A stretch of 64,000 nt of DNA from an uncultured Flavobacteriaceae bacterium (GCA_947487895.1 CANKYF010000006.1:169801-233800), one strand, 5' to 3'; shown: positions 52,793 to 63,608, numbered from the stretch's first letter. Made by a program: numbers and translations. Notes: generated by a model not told the origin, from the sequence alone.

Positions 52793-55700
52793 ATGAAATT
52801 AAATTTGATTTGTTTGATTACGTTTCTTATAACGTTTTCAATACAATTTTCCATTGCCCAAAATAATAGTGTTAATGGGAAAATCACAGATACTTACGGA
52901 ACTCCTTTAATAGGTGTAACCGTTGTTGTAGAAGGAACTAGTAGAGGGGTTGTTTCTGATTTTGATGGTAATTATACTATCAATGTTCAGGAAGGGCAAG
53001 TCCTTAAATTTAGTTTCGTTGGTATGGAAACACAGGTAGTAACTGTAACTTCTTCTAGTACTATAGATATTGTGCTTAAGGAAGATTTACAAGACTTAGA
53101 TGCTGTTGTTATTACAGGATACCAAAATGTTAAACGAGAATTATTTACTGGTGCTTCCCAAACCATAAAAGCGAAAGATATTAAGCTTGATGGAGTAGCA
53201 GATATTTCTAGAGCTTTAGAAGGTAGGGCTGCTGGTGTAAGTGTTCAAAACGTTACAGGAACATTTGGTGCAGCTCCAAGAATTACAATTCGTGGTTCTT
53301 CCTCCATATTAGGTGATACTAAGCCTATTTGGATTATAGATGGGGTTATCCAAGAAGAAATTGTAAACCTTTCTGTATCAGATTTAGTATCTGGTGATCC
53401 AAATACTTTACTAAGTTCTGCTGTAGCTGGTTTAAACGCTGCAGATATTCAAAGTTTCGAAATTCTAAGAGATGCATCAGCAACAGCATTATATGGTGCT
53501 AGAGCTTTGAATGGGGTTGTGGTTATAACTACTAAGTCTGGTAAAAAAAATCAAAAACCAACATTTAATTATGCTGCTGAATTTGCAGTAAGAGCACTAC
53601 CTAGTTATTCAAATTTTGATTTATTAAACTCTCAAGAAACCGTTTCCATTTATAGAGAGATGGAGTCTAAAGGGTTTTTAGACTTGCCAACATCTTTCCA
53701 AGGAAGATTTGGGGGTATATATAACATAATGTATAGAGCTATAAATAATTTTGATGAAACTACTGGGCAGTTTGAATTAGATAATACTCCAGAAGCAAAG
53801 GCTAGATTTTTACAACAATACGAATTAGCTAATACAGATTGGTTTAAAACATTGTTTAGAGCTACTCCAACACAAACACATACTTTAAGTTATTCTAGTG
53901 GTAGTGAAAATTCTACTTCTTATGCATCTTTGGGGTACTATACAGATTCAGGTTGGACCATAGCAGATAGAGTAAGAAGAATTACGAGTAATTTAAGAAA
54001 CACATTTTACCTTTTTGATGATAAACTAAAATTAACAACTCAATTACAAGGTTCTGTAAGGAATCAACTAGCTCCTGGGACATTAGCAAGAGAAGAAGAT
54101 ACTTTTTTTGGTTCTTTTACCAGAGATTTTGATATTAATCCTTTTAGTTATGCTCTCAACACAAGTAGAGCGTTAAGACCAAGAGATAATAATGGGAATT
54201 TAGAGTTTTCTAGATACAATTGGGCGCCTTTTAATATTTTGAATGAACTTGCAAATAACTCTTTAGAGCTTAATGTGAATGATATTAAAATGCAATTACA
54301 AGCGGATTATCAAATAAATGATAATTTAAAATATACACATTTAAGTTCGGCAAGGTATGTGACATCTAATGGAGAACAAGGAGCTACAGAAAATTCAAAT
54401 GTGGCTGGAGCTTATAGAGCTAATGAAACTACTATTGTGCAAGATGCCAATACCTTCTTATTTACAGATCCAGACGAACCTAATTCAAGACCTAGAGTTG
54501 TGCTTCCTGTTGGAGGTATTTTAACAACAACTAAGAATACTCTTGTAACATATACATTTAGAAATACTTTAGACTGGACCAAAAGATTTAATAACGACAC
54601 ACATGGTTTAAGAGTTTATGGAGGGCAAGAATATAGACATACAGATAGAACCAATAGCTCTAATGTAGGTTATGGTTATCAGTTTGATAGAGGAGGAACT
54701 ATTTTTACAGATCCAGATATATTAAAGAAAGTTATCTTAGAAGGAAACGATTATTTTTCATCACAAGAAACAAGACAGAGGGAAGTGTCTCTTTTTGCTA
54801 ATGTAACTTATGATTTTGATAAAAAATACGTTTTAAATGTATCGGGTAATTATGAAGGATCAAATAGAGCAGGTAAATCATCAGATTCAAGGTGGTTGCC
54901 AACATATTCAATTGGAGGTAAATGGAATGTTGATAAAGAAGACTTTATAAGTAATTCTAATGTTATATCTAGTATGGCATTTCGTCCTAGTTATGGGCTT
55001 GTAGGTTTATTGGCAGATAACGCTACAAATAATCTTGCTGTTTTTAGAAACCAAGTTACAGATAGATTTAATCCAGATGATCGAGAAAACTTTATTGATA
55101 TCGAAGATTTACAAAATAGTGAATTAACCTATGAGAAAACACTAGAGTTAAACTTAGGGTTAGATATTGGCTTTTTTAATAACCGTATCATGATGAATTT
55201 TGATGCTTATTTTAGAAAAGGTAAAGATTTGATTGATTTAATAAGAACTACTGGTATTGGAGGGGAAGAACTTAAATTAGGTAATAACTCTGAAATGACC
55301 ACCAATGGTGTAGAATTCCAATTAAATACGGTTAATATAGATACTGAAGATTTTACTTGGAAAACAGGTTTTAATATTTCGCATTTCAATCAAGAAATTA
55401 CAAATCTAAAGCAAGAGTCTAATGTATTCGATTTAATTACAGGTACAGGAAGAGGAAATGCTGTAGGATTTCCTAAAGGATCATTGTTTTCTTTTGAATT
55501 TCAGGGTCTAAATGAATTTGGTTTGCCCCAGTTTTTAACAGATCAACCAGATTATGATCCTGCAGACCCATTTGCTTTAATTGATTTTCAGGATACAGAT
55601 AATGTTTTAGATTATTTAGTATATGAAGGGCCAACAGAACCAAATGTATCAGGGGGGTTAGCTAATAGTTTTAAATATAAAAACTGGGATTTAAGCTTTT

Positions 55701-56161
55701 TTATCTCGTTTTCAGCAGGAAATAAAGTGAGATTAAACCCTAGTTTTAGATCTAGATATACAGATTTAGATGTATTCCCTAGAGAGTTTGTAAACAGATG
55801 GTTGGTGCCAGGTGATGAAAGTATAACTAATATTCCTACTATTGCTTCTGAGTCTTTAATTCAATCTTATGGTGATACAGAACTAGAACAACTTTATAAT
55901 GCTTATAATTATTCTACAGAACGAGTAGCAGATGGAGGTTTTGTTAGAATGAAAAATATCACATTAGGATATTCTTTAGATAAACAAGTTGTTAGTAAAT
56001 TAGGGTTGTCCTCATTTAGGATGAGTTTACAAAGTACAAATCCATTTTTAATTTATTCAGATTCAAAATTAGGAGGGCAAGATCCAGAGTTCTTTAGATC
56101 TGGTGGTGTTGCTTATCCAATATCAAAATTGTTTACATTCTCACTTAATGTTGGATTTTAA
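52793..56161 (+). CDS. SusC/RagA family TonB-dependent outer-membrane receptor
   Basis: 1122 residues. Signal peptide, carboxypeptidase-regulatory-like domain (about 25-105: VNGKITDTYGTPLIGVTVVVEGTSRGVVSDFDGNY), plug domain (about 115-230: ALEGRAAGVSVQNVTGTFGAAPRITIRGSSSI; ALYGARALNGVVVITTKSG) and a 22-strand barrel to a C-terminal aromatic (FTFSLNVGF). Forms the barrel of a SusCD nutrient importer. First gene of a four-gene operon with SusD, a zinc metallohydrolase and DUF4302, which suggests a peptide or protein-derived substrate rather than a glycan. Confidence 0.97.
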   Translation: MKLNLICLITFLITFSIQFSIAQNNSVNGKITDTYGTPLIGVTVVVEGTSRGVVSDFDGNYTINVQEGQVLKFSFVGMETQVVTVTSSSTIDIVLKEDLQDLDAVVITGYQNVKRELFTGASQTIKAKDIKLDGVADISRALEGRAAGVSVQNVTGTFGAAPRITIRGSSSILGDTKPIWIIDGVIQEEIVNLSVSDLVSGDPNTLLSSAVAGLNAADIQSFEILRDASATALYGARALNGVVVITTKSGKKNQKPTFNYAAEFAVRALPSYSNFDLLNSQETVSIYREMESKGFLDLPTSFQGRFGGIYNIMYRAINNFDETTGQFELDNTPEAKARFLQQYELANTDWFKTLFRATPTQTHTLSYSSGSENSTSYASLGYYTDSGWTIADRVRRITSNLRNTFYLFDDKLKLTTQLQGSVRNQLAPGTLAREEDTFFGSFTRDFDINPFSYALNTSRALRPRDNNGNLEFSRYNWAPFNILNELANNSLELNVNDIKMQLQADYQINDNLKYTHLSSARYVTSNGEQGATENSNVAGAYRANETTIVQDANTFLFTDPDEPNSRPRVVLPVGGILTTTKNTLVTYTFRNTLDWTKRFNNDTHGLRVYGGQEYRHTDRTNSSNVGYGYQFDRGGTIFTDPDILKKVILEGNDYFSSQETRQREVSLFANVTYDFDKKYVLNVSGNYEGSNRAGKSSDSRWLPTYSIGGKWNVDKEDFISNSNVISSMAFRPSYGLVGLLADNATNNLAVFRNQVTDRFNPDDRENFIDIEDLQNSELTYEKTLELNLGLDIGFFNNRIMMNFDAYFRKGKDLIDLIRTTGIGGEELKLGNNSEMTTNGVEFQLNTVNIDTEDFTWKTGFNISHFNQEITNLKQESNVFDLITGTGRGNAVGFPKGSLFSFEFQGLNEFGLPQFLTDQPDYDPADPFALIDFQDTDNVLDYLVYEGPTEPNVSGGLANSFKYKNWDLSFFISFSAGNKVRLNPSFRSRYTDLDVFPREFVNRWLVPGDESITNIPTIASESLIQSYGDTELEQLYNAYNYSTERVADGGFVRMKNITLGYSLDKQVVSKLGLSSFRMSLQSTNPFLIYSDSKLGGQDPEFFRSGGVAYPISKLFTFSLNVGF

Positions 56162-56172
56162 ATTTAAAGACT

Positions 56173-57672
56173 ATGAAAAATATAAGTAATAAGATAATAT
56201 TGATTTTCGGGATAGTCTTTATGACTTTTTCGTGTAGTGATGTTTTAGATGAAACACCAGATAATAGAACCACGATAGATTCAGCTGAAAAGATAGCAGA
56301 ACTATTGGTAGGAGCATACCCAGAGGGAGCATATGTTTCTTTTCTAGAACCTATGTCTGATAATGCTGGAGACAAAGGGCCAAGTGCAACAGTAGAGTTT
56401 AGGGTTAATGAAGAAATGTATTTTTGGAGAGACTTAAATGATACAGATGAAGATACGCCTACAAATTATTGGAATGATGCGTATAAAGCTATTGCACAAG
56501 CTAATCAAGCATTGGCTTCAATTGAAGGATTAGGAGGTGGAGGAGTAGAGTTAGATCCTTTAAAAGGAGAAGCTTTATTGTGTCGTGCTTACGCACATTT
56601 TATGTTAGTAAATATTTTTTCTAAAGCCTATAATCCTTCTACAGCAAATTCTAACTTAGGAATTCCTTATGTTACAGAACCAGAAACAGTACTTTTAGGA
56701 AGTTATGAAAGGGGAACTGTTCAAAGTGTTTATGAAAATATACAAAAAGATTTAGAAGAAGGATTGCCTTTAGTAAGAGATAACTATGAAATACCAGCAT
56801 TCCATTTTACTAAAAAAGCAGCTAGTGCATTTGCTTCACGTTTTTATTTAACAATTGGAGAATGGGAAAAAGTTATAGAACACAGTAATATAGCTTTAGG
56901 TGAATCTGATACTGTTAGTGTTTTAAGAAATATTGCGCTCTCAAGTAATTTAACATTTAATGAACAAGTAGCATTGTATACATCATCTACTTTAGAGCCT
57001 GCTAATTTATTATTAGTAACAGGTAATTCCTTGTATAATAGAATAGATGCTAGAGCAAGATATCAAATGTCTCCTACTATTGTTAATGGATTATTTACAA
57101 GCGGTAATATTACAGGAAAAAGCTGGTCGTATAGTTTGTTTTTTAGAGGAGGAAGCGATAATAATTTCATTCCAAAATACCAAGAATATTTTAGAGTAAC
57201 CAATCAAGCAGCAGGTATAGGTATTCCTTTCGTTACGTTCGTTTTGCTATCTACAGATGAAGCACTTCTTAATAGAGCAGAAGCTTATGCAATGTTGGGG
57301 CAATTAGACGAAGCTGTTAATGATATAAATTTATCATTATCCGTTAAGACAGATGGCTATGATTTTAATACAGATGCGTTTACTGTAAATGATATAACAA
57401 CAATTTATCAAGGTATTCCTGCGGGTCTTTATACACCTTTTTACACAATTCCGAATGAGTCATTGCCTATTATAGGAGCAATTTTAGATATTAAAAGAAC
57501 CATTTTTTATAATGAAGGTTTAAGATGGTTCGATATTAAGAGACACAAGATTGCTTTACAACATTTAGATTTCTTTGGAAATAGTTTCCTTCTGCCAAAA
57601 GATGATGATAGAAGAGCAATACAAATTCCAGAAGCAGCTCAATCTTTTGGGATTGAGGAAAACCCAAGATAA
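56173..57672 (+). CDS. SusD/RagB family nutrient-binding lipoprotein
   Basis: 499 residues. Lipobox TFSC. SusD fold: YWNDAYKAIAQANQALASIE, LKGEALLCRAYAHFMLVNIFSKAYNP, an internal TPR-like helix pair (EALLNRAEAYAMLGQLDEAVNDINLSL) and the late NEGLRWFDIKRHKI. Acts as the lid of the SusC barrel. Starts 11 bases after susC; its stop overlaps a possible start of the next gene. Confidence 0.96.
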   Translation: MKNISNKIILIFGIVFMTFSCSDVLDETPDNRTTIDSAEKIAELLVGAYPEGAYVSFLEPMSDNAGDKGPSATVEFRVNEEMYFWRDLNDTDEDTPTNYWNDAYKAIAQANQALASIEGLGGGGVELDPLKGEALLCRAYAHFMLVNIFSKAYNPSTANSNLGIPYVTEPETVLLGSYERGTVQSVYENIQKDLEEGLPLVRDNYEIPAFHFTKKAASAFASRFYLTIGEWEKVIEHSNIALGESDTVSVLRNIALSSNLTFNEQVALYTSSTLEPANLLLVTGNSLYNRIDARARYQMSPTIVNGLFTSGNITGKSWSYSLFFRGGSDNNFIPKYQEYFRVTNQAAGIGIPFVTFVLLSTDEALLNRAEAYAMLGQLDEAVNDINLSLSVKTDGYDFNTDAFTVNDITTIYQGIPAGLYTPFYTIPNESLPIIGAILDIKRTIFYNEGLRWFDIKRHKIALQHLDFFGNSFLLPKDDDRRAIQIPEAAQSFGIEENPR

Positions 57673-57692
57673 TGACTAAAAAAATTATAATT

Positions 57693-58550
57693 ATGAATAC
57701 AAAAAATTATATAAGAATTATTTCCGCTCTGGCATTTTTAATCTTTACAATGTCTTGTGGTGATTCAGATCCTGTTGGAGAAAGCCAAATTGATACTAGT
57801 CAGCCTAATTTAAATGATTTAGATATATGGTTAAGGCAAAATTTTATAGCACCATATAATATTGACATTCAATATAAGTGGAATATTAATGAAACAGATA
57901 TAGATAGGTATTTACATCCTCCATTTGAGTCTAGTGTACAGCCTGTGGCAGAAGCACTTCTAAAAACATGGATAGAGCCATATACAACGTTAGGAGGAGA
58001 AAATTTTATCAAGGAAATAGCACCGAGGCAATTTACATTGTCTGGAGGGTTTAATTTTAATCCCAATAGTCCAACAATAACATTAGGAGTTGCAGAAGCA
58101 GGTTCTAAAATTACATTATTTAATATAGATTATTTAGACTTTACAGATATAAATAGTGTGAAACAACCTTTAAAAACGGTACAACATGAGTATGGACATA
58201 TATTAAACCAAACAGTACCAATTGATCCAATTTATGGTCAGATTAATCCAGAAAATTATAATTCAAATTGGTTTAATAGATCTGATGCTGAGGCAAGAGA
58301 GTTAGGATATATTACGGCGTATGCTTCAAGTCAAGAAGGAGAAGATTTTGTAGAAATGGTTTCAGAAATGTTAACAAATTCTAAAGCAGATTTTGATGCC
58401 ATGGTTGAAAGCATTTCAAATGAAGAGTCAAAAGCAATAATTAGACTTAAAGAATCATTAGTTGTTGAATATTACAGAGATCACTTTGGTATTGATATTT
58501 ATGAGTTACAGGCTTTAACTGAACAAGCAACATTAGAATTGATAAATTAA
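57693..58550 (+). CDS. Substrate import-associated zinc metallohydrolase lipoprotein
   Basis: 285 residues from ATG 57693, which puts the lipid Cys at C22 after FLIFTM. Zinc-binding H165-E-Y-G-H169 (KTVQHEYGHILNQ), with a further acidic candidate ligand in GEDFVEMVSEML. The family is defined by its position next to SusC/SusD genes and this HExxH motif. An ATG at 57672, overlapping the SusD stop, would add seven residues and is not excluded. It probably cleaves the substrate at the surface for uptake. Confidence 0.9.
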   Translation: MNTKNYIRIISALAFLIFTMSCGDSDPVGESQIDTSQPNLNDLDIWLRQNFIAPYNIDIQYKWNINETDIDRYLHPPFESSVQPVAEALLKTWIEPYTTLGGENFIKEIAPRQFTLSGGFNFNPNSPTITLGVAEAGSKITLFNIDYLDFTDINSVKQPLKTVQHEYGHILNQTVPIDPIYGQINPENYNSNWFNRSDAEARELGYITAYASSQEGEDFVEMVSEMLTNSKADFDAMVESISNEESKAIIRLKESLVVEYYRDHFGIDIYELQALTEQATLELIN

Positions 58551-58555
58551 AAAAT

Positions 58556-59938
58556 ATGAAAAAGATATATAAAATAAAATATTTGTTGTTGTTTACAGTG
58601 TCTATGTTTTTTATGGCATGTAATAACGACGATGATAGTGAGCTTTTTAGTGAATCACCTGCTGAAAGATTAGCTCAAAGGAATTCAGAATTATTAAACT
58701 TATTGGTGTCTGAACAACAGGGTTTTAAAGGAACTTACTTTTCCAAAAATGATGAGTTTGGAGGGTTTACTTTCTACATGAAATTTAATGAAGATGGTAC
58801 TGTAAACATGACGTCTGATTTCGATTCTCAAACAGCAATAGAAACGTCTTCATACGAAGTTAGAATAGGTACTACAAATGAGTTAGTCTTTACTACAAGA
58901 AACCACATACAAAAAGTAAGTGATCCATTGGTTGGAGGTCTTATTGGTGCAGGTTTTAAGGGTACATCTGTTTTTCAGTACTTTAGTGTTGAGGATGGAA
59001 AGATTATATTTAAAGATGTAAGAAATAGAGATACATCTACCCTAATATTAGAGCCATCAGGATTTGCTGATTTCCAAATGGAGAGTATTGGTAAAGCAGA
59101 TGCTTCTTTTTTACAAAGACAAAATATTTTGCCCACTGCAACATCATCCGTTTTTCAGCTATTAAGTATTGAGAACGCAAATGGTATTTCTAATTTTAAT
59201 CTTAATTATGACTCATTAAGATTGCATGCTAAACCTACGCTTACACTTGATGATGGGGAAGTTTCAGAGTTAAATTTTGGTATCGCTTTTACAGAAAACG
59301 GGCTTATTATTAGTCCAGCTTTAGAATTTGAAGGCGAAACATATACTGAATTTATTTATGATAGTGATGCTTCAAATTATGTCTCTACAGTAAATGGAAC
59401 CACAGCAACTATATTATTTGCCGATTGGCCAGCGTTTATATCAGGAGATATTTTTGATATAGCCAGTATAGATGGAGGTGCGCCAATCTTTTTGTATAGA
59501 CCAGGCTTAGGGAGTAACCCACTAACATCTTTGGGACATGATGCTATCGTTAATGATTTGAATGATTTTTTAGGACAATTTAATATATCATTTTTTGATT
59601 ATATATTCTTTTTCGATTTTAATGACGATGGACAAATTTGTGAGGGACAATTAAGAGTAAGGTTTAATGGTTTCCCAGATTTAAATTATTGTTTTTCAGC
59701 AGCTCAAATAAATGCTGATAATACATTTCAAATGACTTTTCAAACTCCATTTGATCAAGATAGTGCAGATTTTCAGTTTCTAGCTCAAGATTTTATAGAT
59801 TTATTCAATAGTTCTTCAGGTGTTTTGGGAACATTAGAAGGTGCTTTCAGTACAGATAGTGGTGGTTTTTCAAACCTATCAGCTACATTTACTGGTTTAG
59901 ACAATCCTAGTATCAGGGTATATGGCTTATTTTTCTAA
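58556..59938 (+). CDS. DUF4302 domain-containing lipoprotein
   Basis: 460 residues. Lipobox FMAC. DUF4302: SEQQGFKGTYFSKNDEFGGFTFYMKFNEDGTVNMTSDFD, SYEVRIGTTNELVFTTRNHIQKVSDP. Acidic, probably surface exposed. DUF4302 genes regularly follow the SusC-SusD-metallohydrolase trio, suggesting a substrate-binding role. Closed by a terminator at 59994. Confidence 0.93.
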   Translation: MKKIYKIKYLLLFTVSMFFMACNNDDDSELFSESPAERLAQRNSELLNLLVSEQQGFKGTYFSKNDEFGGFTFYMKFNEDGTVNMTSDFDSQTAIETSSYEVRIGTTNELVFTTRNHIQKVSDPLVGGLIGAGFKGTSVFQYFSVEDGKIIFKDVRNRDTSTLILEPSGFADFQMESIGKADASFLQRQNILPTATSSVFQLLSIENANGISNFNLNYDSLRLHAKPTLTLDDGEVSELNFGIAFTENGLIISPALEFEGETYTEFIYDSDASNYVSTVNGTTATILFADWPAFISGDIFDIASIDGGAPIFLYRPGLGSNPLTSLGHDAIVNDLNDFLGQFNISFFDYIFFFDFNDDGQICEGQLRVRFNGFPDLNYCFSAAQINADNTFQMTFQTPFDQDSADFQFLAQDFIDLFNSSSGVLGTLEGAFSTDSGGFSNLSATFTGLDNPSIRVYGLFF

Positions 59939-59993
59939 AAAACAAAATTTAAATTTTTACAATTAAATTTTGATCTAAGAAAATAGTTAGATT

Positions 59994-60030
59994 AAAAAAA
60001 CCGCATTTAAGTTATTAAATGCGGTTTTTT
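59994..60030 (+). terminator. Terminator of the SusCD operon
   Basis: AAAAAACCGCATTTAA / TTAAATGCGGTTTTTT with loop GTTA. Confidence 0.9.
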
Positions 60031-60056
60031 ATTTAAAAATAAATAATTTTTCCATT

Positions 60057-60089
60057 TTGTAACGTTATCATATTTTGTAGTTACATTTG
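60057..60089 (+). promoter_or_regulatory. Porin gene promoter
   Basis: TTG (60057-60059) and TACATTTG (60082-60089), a perfect TAnnTTTG, with a 22-nt spacer; transcription would begin about 15 nt before the ATG. Confidence 0.5.
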
Positions 60090-60110
60090 CAACGTTTTTT
60101 TATTTAAGTT

Positions 60111-62132
60111 ATGCAAAAATTGAAGTTCGTTTTATTTTTCATATTATTCCCAATTATAGTTTTTGGGCAGGATTTATCCAGACCCCAAAAACAAGAAAAA
60201 GACTCAGTGACAGATGCTAGTCAAAATCCCTCAAAAACTATTGAAAAAGAAGTCACTGAAGCAGGTTTAAAAAGAATAGGAGAAACTAATAATCGGCAGG
60301 AGGAAAAATCAAAAAAAGCCAGTATTAAAGATTACCTAATCATTTCAAAAGAAAATGATACTACATATGTAGATACTACTTTAAGTATAAAGAAAGAATA
60401 CAAGTTTAATTATTTAAGAAAAGATAATTTTGGACTGATGCCATTCGGTAATTTGGGACAAACTTATAATAGTTTAACCTACAACTTTCAAAATACGGCT
60501 TTAATGCCCAGTTTTGGGGCAAGAGCAAGACATTTTAATTATTGGGAAATTGAAGATGTCAACTACTACAGAGTGCCAACACCTTTAACCGAGTTATTTT
60601 TCAAAACTGCTTTTGAGCAAGGACAATTAGTAGATTCGTTTATAACAATAAATACCTCTCCAGGGTTTAATTTTTCTATAGCTTATAAAGGTCTAAGATC
60701 TTTAGGTAAATACCAACAGGTTCTAACAAGTACGGGTAATTTTAGATTTACTTCAAATTATCAAAGTAAGAATGAAAGATATAATGCAAGAGGACATATT
60801 TTTACTCAAGATTTAATGAATCAAGAAAATGGAGGGTTAGAAGCTGAAAGTATTCAAAATTTTATTGAAGGTGAAGAAGAATTTAGAGACCGTTCAATTT
60901 TAGAAGTAAATTTTGAAAATGCAGAAAGCATATTATTAGGTAAGCGTTTTCATTTAGAACATGACTATACATTAATAAAAAAAGATTCACTATCTAAAAA
61001 CGAAATTAAGTTAGGTCATATAGTATCTTTTGAAGATAAATATTACCAATACCAACAAACATCTTCAGTACCAACTTTTTTTGGAGAAGCTTTCAGTAGC
61101 TCTAACCTTACAGATAGAGCAACCATAGAAAACTTCTACAATAAAGTATATGTGAATTACAGTAATAATATATTAGGAGATTTACAGTTCAATTTGAGTA
61201 ATAACAATTACAATTATGGGTACGATAAAGTAGTTGTGTTAAATACTTCTACCATAACAAATAGGCTAAAAGGAGATATTGTAGCAGCAGGAGGGAAGTA
61301 TAAAAAACAATACAAAGGTTTTGAGTTAGATGGAGAATTTGGTTTAAATATATCTGGAGATTTCACAGGAAATTTTATTAAGGCAAAAGCAACCTTCAAT
61401 TTAAATAATGATATAGCTGCATCAGCTTCTCTCAATCACAGTTCAAAAGCACCAAATTATAATACACTATTGTATCAAAGTGATTATGTAAATTACAATT
61501 GGCGTAATAATTTCAGTAATGTAGAAACTCAACAGCTTGTATTTAATGCGAGATATAAAAAGTTAGCAAATGTTACTGTAGACTTAAATACTATAACAAA
61601 CTATGTGTATTTTAAGCAAGACGAAAATATTTCAACCGAAACTATAGCGCAATCTGTCCGTCCATATCAAAATAGCGGAACTATAACATATCTAAGAGCA
61701 AAATTTGAAAATGAAATCACAGTAGGTAAGTTTTCCTTAAATAACACAGTGCTTTATCAAAATGTACAAGATGATGCTAATTCATTAAATGTACCAGAAT
61801 TCACAACACGAAACACTCTGTATTTTTCAAGCCCTTTATTTAAAAAAGCAATGTTTTTACAAACAGGAATAACTCTCAATTATTTCACAAAATATTTCAT
61901 GAATGCCTATAACCCACTATTAGCTGAGTTTTATGTTCAAAATACCGAAGAAATAGGAGAATTTCCACGTTTAGACTTTTTTATAAATGCAAAAATTCGT
62001 CAAACACGTCTCTTTTTAAAAGCAGAACATTTTAATTCAGCCTTTACAGGCTTCGATTATTTTTCTGCGCCAAACAACCCTTACAGAGATTTTTCAATAC
62101 GTTTTGGTGTAGTTTGGAATTTCTTTTTGTAA
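60111..62132 (+). CDS. Putative porin (Porin_10 family)
   Basis: 673 residues. Signal peptide FVLFFILFPIIVFG, an N-terminal polar region, then barrel-like strands (LPFGNLGQTYNSLTYNF... ARARHFNYWEIEDVNYYRVPTPLTELFFKTAFEQGQ) ending RFGVVWNFFL with a C-terminal hydrophobic strand. The set of motifs marks the flavobacterial Porin_10 outer-membrane family, of unknown substrate. Single gene between the SusCD operon and the DUF418 gene. Confidence 0.88.
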   Translation: MQKLKFVLFFILFPIIVFGQDLSRPQKQEKDSVTDASQNPSKTIEKEVTEAGLKRIGETNNRQEEKSKKASIKDYLIISKENDTTYVDTTLSIKKEYKFNYLRKDNFGLMPFGNLGQTYNSLTYNFQNTALMPSFGARARHFNYWEIEDVNYYRVPTPLTELFFKTAFEQGQLVDSFITINTSPGFNFSIAYKGLRSLGKYQQVLTSTGNFRFTSNYQSKNERYNARGHIFTQDLMNQENGGLEAESIQNFIEGEEEFRDRSILEVNFENAESILLGKRFHLEHDYTLIKKDSLSKNEIKLGHIVSFEDKYYQYQQTSSVPTFFGEAFSSSNLTDRATIENFYNKVYVNYSNNILGDLQFNLSNNNYNYGYDKVVVLNTSTITNRLKGDIVAAGGKYKKQYKGFELDGEFGLNISGDFTGNFIKAKATFNLNNDIAASASLNHSSKAPNYNTLLYQSDYVNYNWRNNFSNVETQQLVFNARYKKLANVTVDLNTITNYVYFKQDENISTETIAQSVRPYQNSGTITYLRAKFENEITVGKFSLNNTVLYQNVQDDANSLNVPEFTTRNTLYFSSPLFKKAMFLQTGITLNYFTKYFMNAYNPLLAEFYVQNTEEIGEFPRLDFFINAKIRQTRLFLKAEHFNSAFTGFDYFSAPNNPYRDFSIRFGVVWNFFL

Positions 62133-62441
62133 AGAATATTTTGGCGTTTGGTTTGAAATAAACCATCGCGCTTTCGGCAGTCGCTTCCCAATTTAGCATT
62201 GGGAGAGCTTCAACAAATGCCTCAATCGCTAACGCTTAATGCTGTAGTAAGAAAATTTCGCTTTAAAATAGAAAAATTATTCTAAAAGAAATGCTCAAAA
62301 GTGTCAATTTGTAACATAAAAAAAGCAATTTATCCTTTAATTAATTTTTATTTGGCTGTCAAGTTTTAATTAAGTGGTTTTCAGAAGATTTAGGAAACAC
62401 TTTTTATATCTTTCTATACCAACTAAATTTAAGATTAAATA
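62133..62441. other. Intergenic region between porin and DUF418 genes
   Basis: No gene supported. A hairpin CCCAAT/ATTGGG near 62189-62205 and CTAACGC near 62233 resemble dispersed-repeat material. Confidence 0.3.
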
Positions 62442-63608
62442 ATGAGGATCAAGACTAGAATTGACTCCGTAGATGTATTACGTGGGTGTTCTATAGCAGG
62501 AATATTATTAATACATTCTATAGAACGGTTTAATTTTTACGTATTTCCTAGCAACGTAGGTAGAGATTCATTTTACGTAGCGTTAGACAAAAATGTTTGG
62601 GATACCGTTTTTTTTATATTTTCTGGAAAGACCTATAGTATATTTGCTTTGCTTTTTGGTTTCACTTTCTTCATTCAATATTCACGTCAAATAGAAAAAG
62701 GAACAGATTTTGGGTATAGGTTTTTATGGAGAATGTTACTGCTTTTTTGTTTTGGCTGGATAAATAGCATTTTCTTTCCAGGAGAAATATTGTTAATGTA
62801 TGCGGTATTATCACCAATATTATTCATAATAAGAAAATGGAACTCAGATTTAATAATTCTTATAGCAATACTTCTTTTATTGCAACCATGGCTATTATAT
62901 CTCATGTTAGCCAAAATGTTGTATTATGAATTACCAATAATAAATTTATACGGATTAGATAAATGGTCTAACATTTCAGAGTATTTAACAAAAGGGTCAT
63001 TTTTAGAAATGGTTAAATATTCATATAAATCTATAATTCCTACATTTAAATGGTCTTTAGATGCAGGTAGAATAAGTCAAACTATGGGGCTTTTTGCATT
63101 AGGCTATTTATTTGGAAGGAAAATGCTTTTTGTTGAATCAGCAAAATCAAAAAAACTTTGGAAACAAATATTAATAAATGCAATAGTTCTTTTTTGCATT
63201 CTGCAAATAACGGCGTTAATAATACATAAAGATAGTTTCTATTTTGCCGAAGAGTTGTTAGCATATTTAAGCCCAATTAAAAATTTAGCTCAAACATTTT
63301 TAATAATATCAATTTTTGTTTTGCTTTATTATAAAGTAACATTTAAGAAATTAATGTCGCCATTTCAGTATTATGGCAGAATGAGTTTAAGCAATTATCT
63401 ATTACAATCAATAATAGGTAGTTTGTTGTTTTATCCATATGGTATGTATTTAGCAGAAAAAGTAAATATAGTATTCAGTCTAATAATAGGAATAGTTTTA
63501 GTATTTCTATTTGTAGTGTTTTGTAATATATGGATACGTAAATTTAAACAAGGCCCTTTCGAGAAATTATGGCATAAACTAACTTGGCTAGGAGCAAAGA
63601 AAGAATAG
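62442..63608 (+). CDS. DUF418 domain-containing membrane protein
   Basis: 388 residues with about ten membrane helices. Starts MRIKTRIDSVDVLRGCSIAGILLIHSIERFNF, the DUF418 hallmark D-x-L-R-G, and includes IFSGKTYSIFALLFGFTFFIQ, GRMSLSNYLLQSIIGSLLFYPYGM and RKFKQGPFEKLWHKLTW. Inner membrane, function unknown, sometimes called an acyltransferase-like family. Last complete gene of the window. Confidence 0.9.
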   Translation: MRIKTRIDSVDVLRGCSIAGILLIHSIERFNFYVFPSNVGRDSFYVALDKNVWDTVFFIFSGKTYSIFALLFGFTFFIQYSRQIEKGTDFGYRFLWRMLLLFCFGWINSIFFPGEILLMYAVLSPILFIIRKWNSDLIILIAILLLLQPWLLYLMLAKMLYYELPIINLYGLDKWSNISEYLTKGSFLEMVKYSYKSIIPTFKWSLDAGRISQTMGLFALGYLFGRKMLFVESAKSKKLWKQILINAIVLFCILQITALIIHKDSFYFAEELLAYLSPIKNLAQTFLIISIFVLLYYKVTFKKLMSPFQYYGRMSLSNYLLQSIIGSLLFYPYGMYLAEKVNIVFSLIIGIVLVFLFVVFCNIWIRKFKQGPFEKLWHKLTWLGAKKE

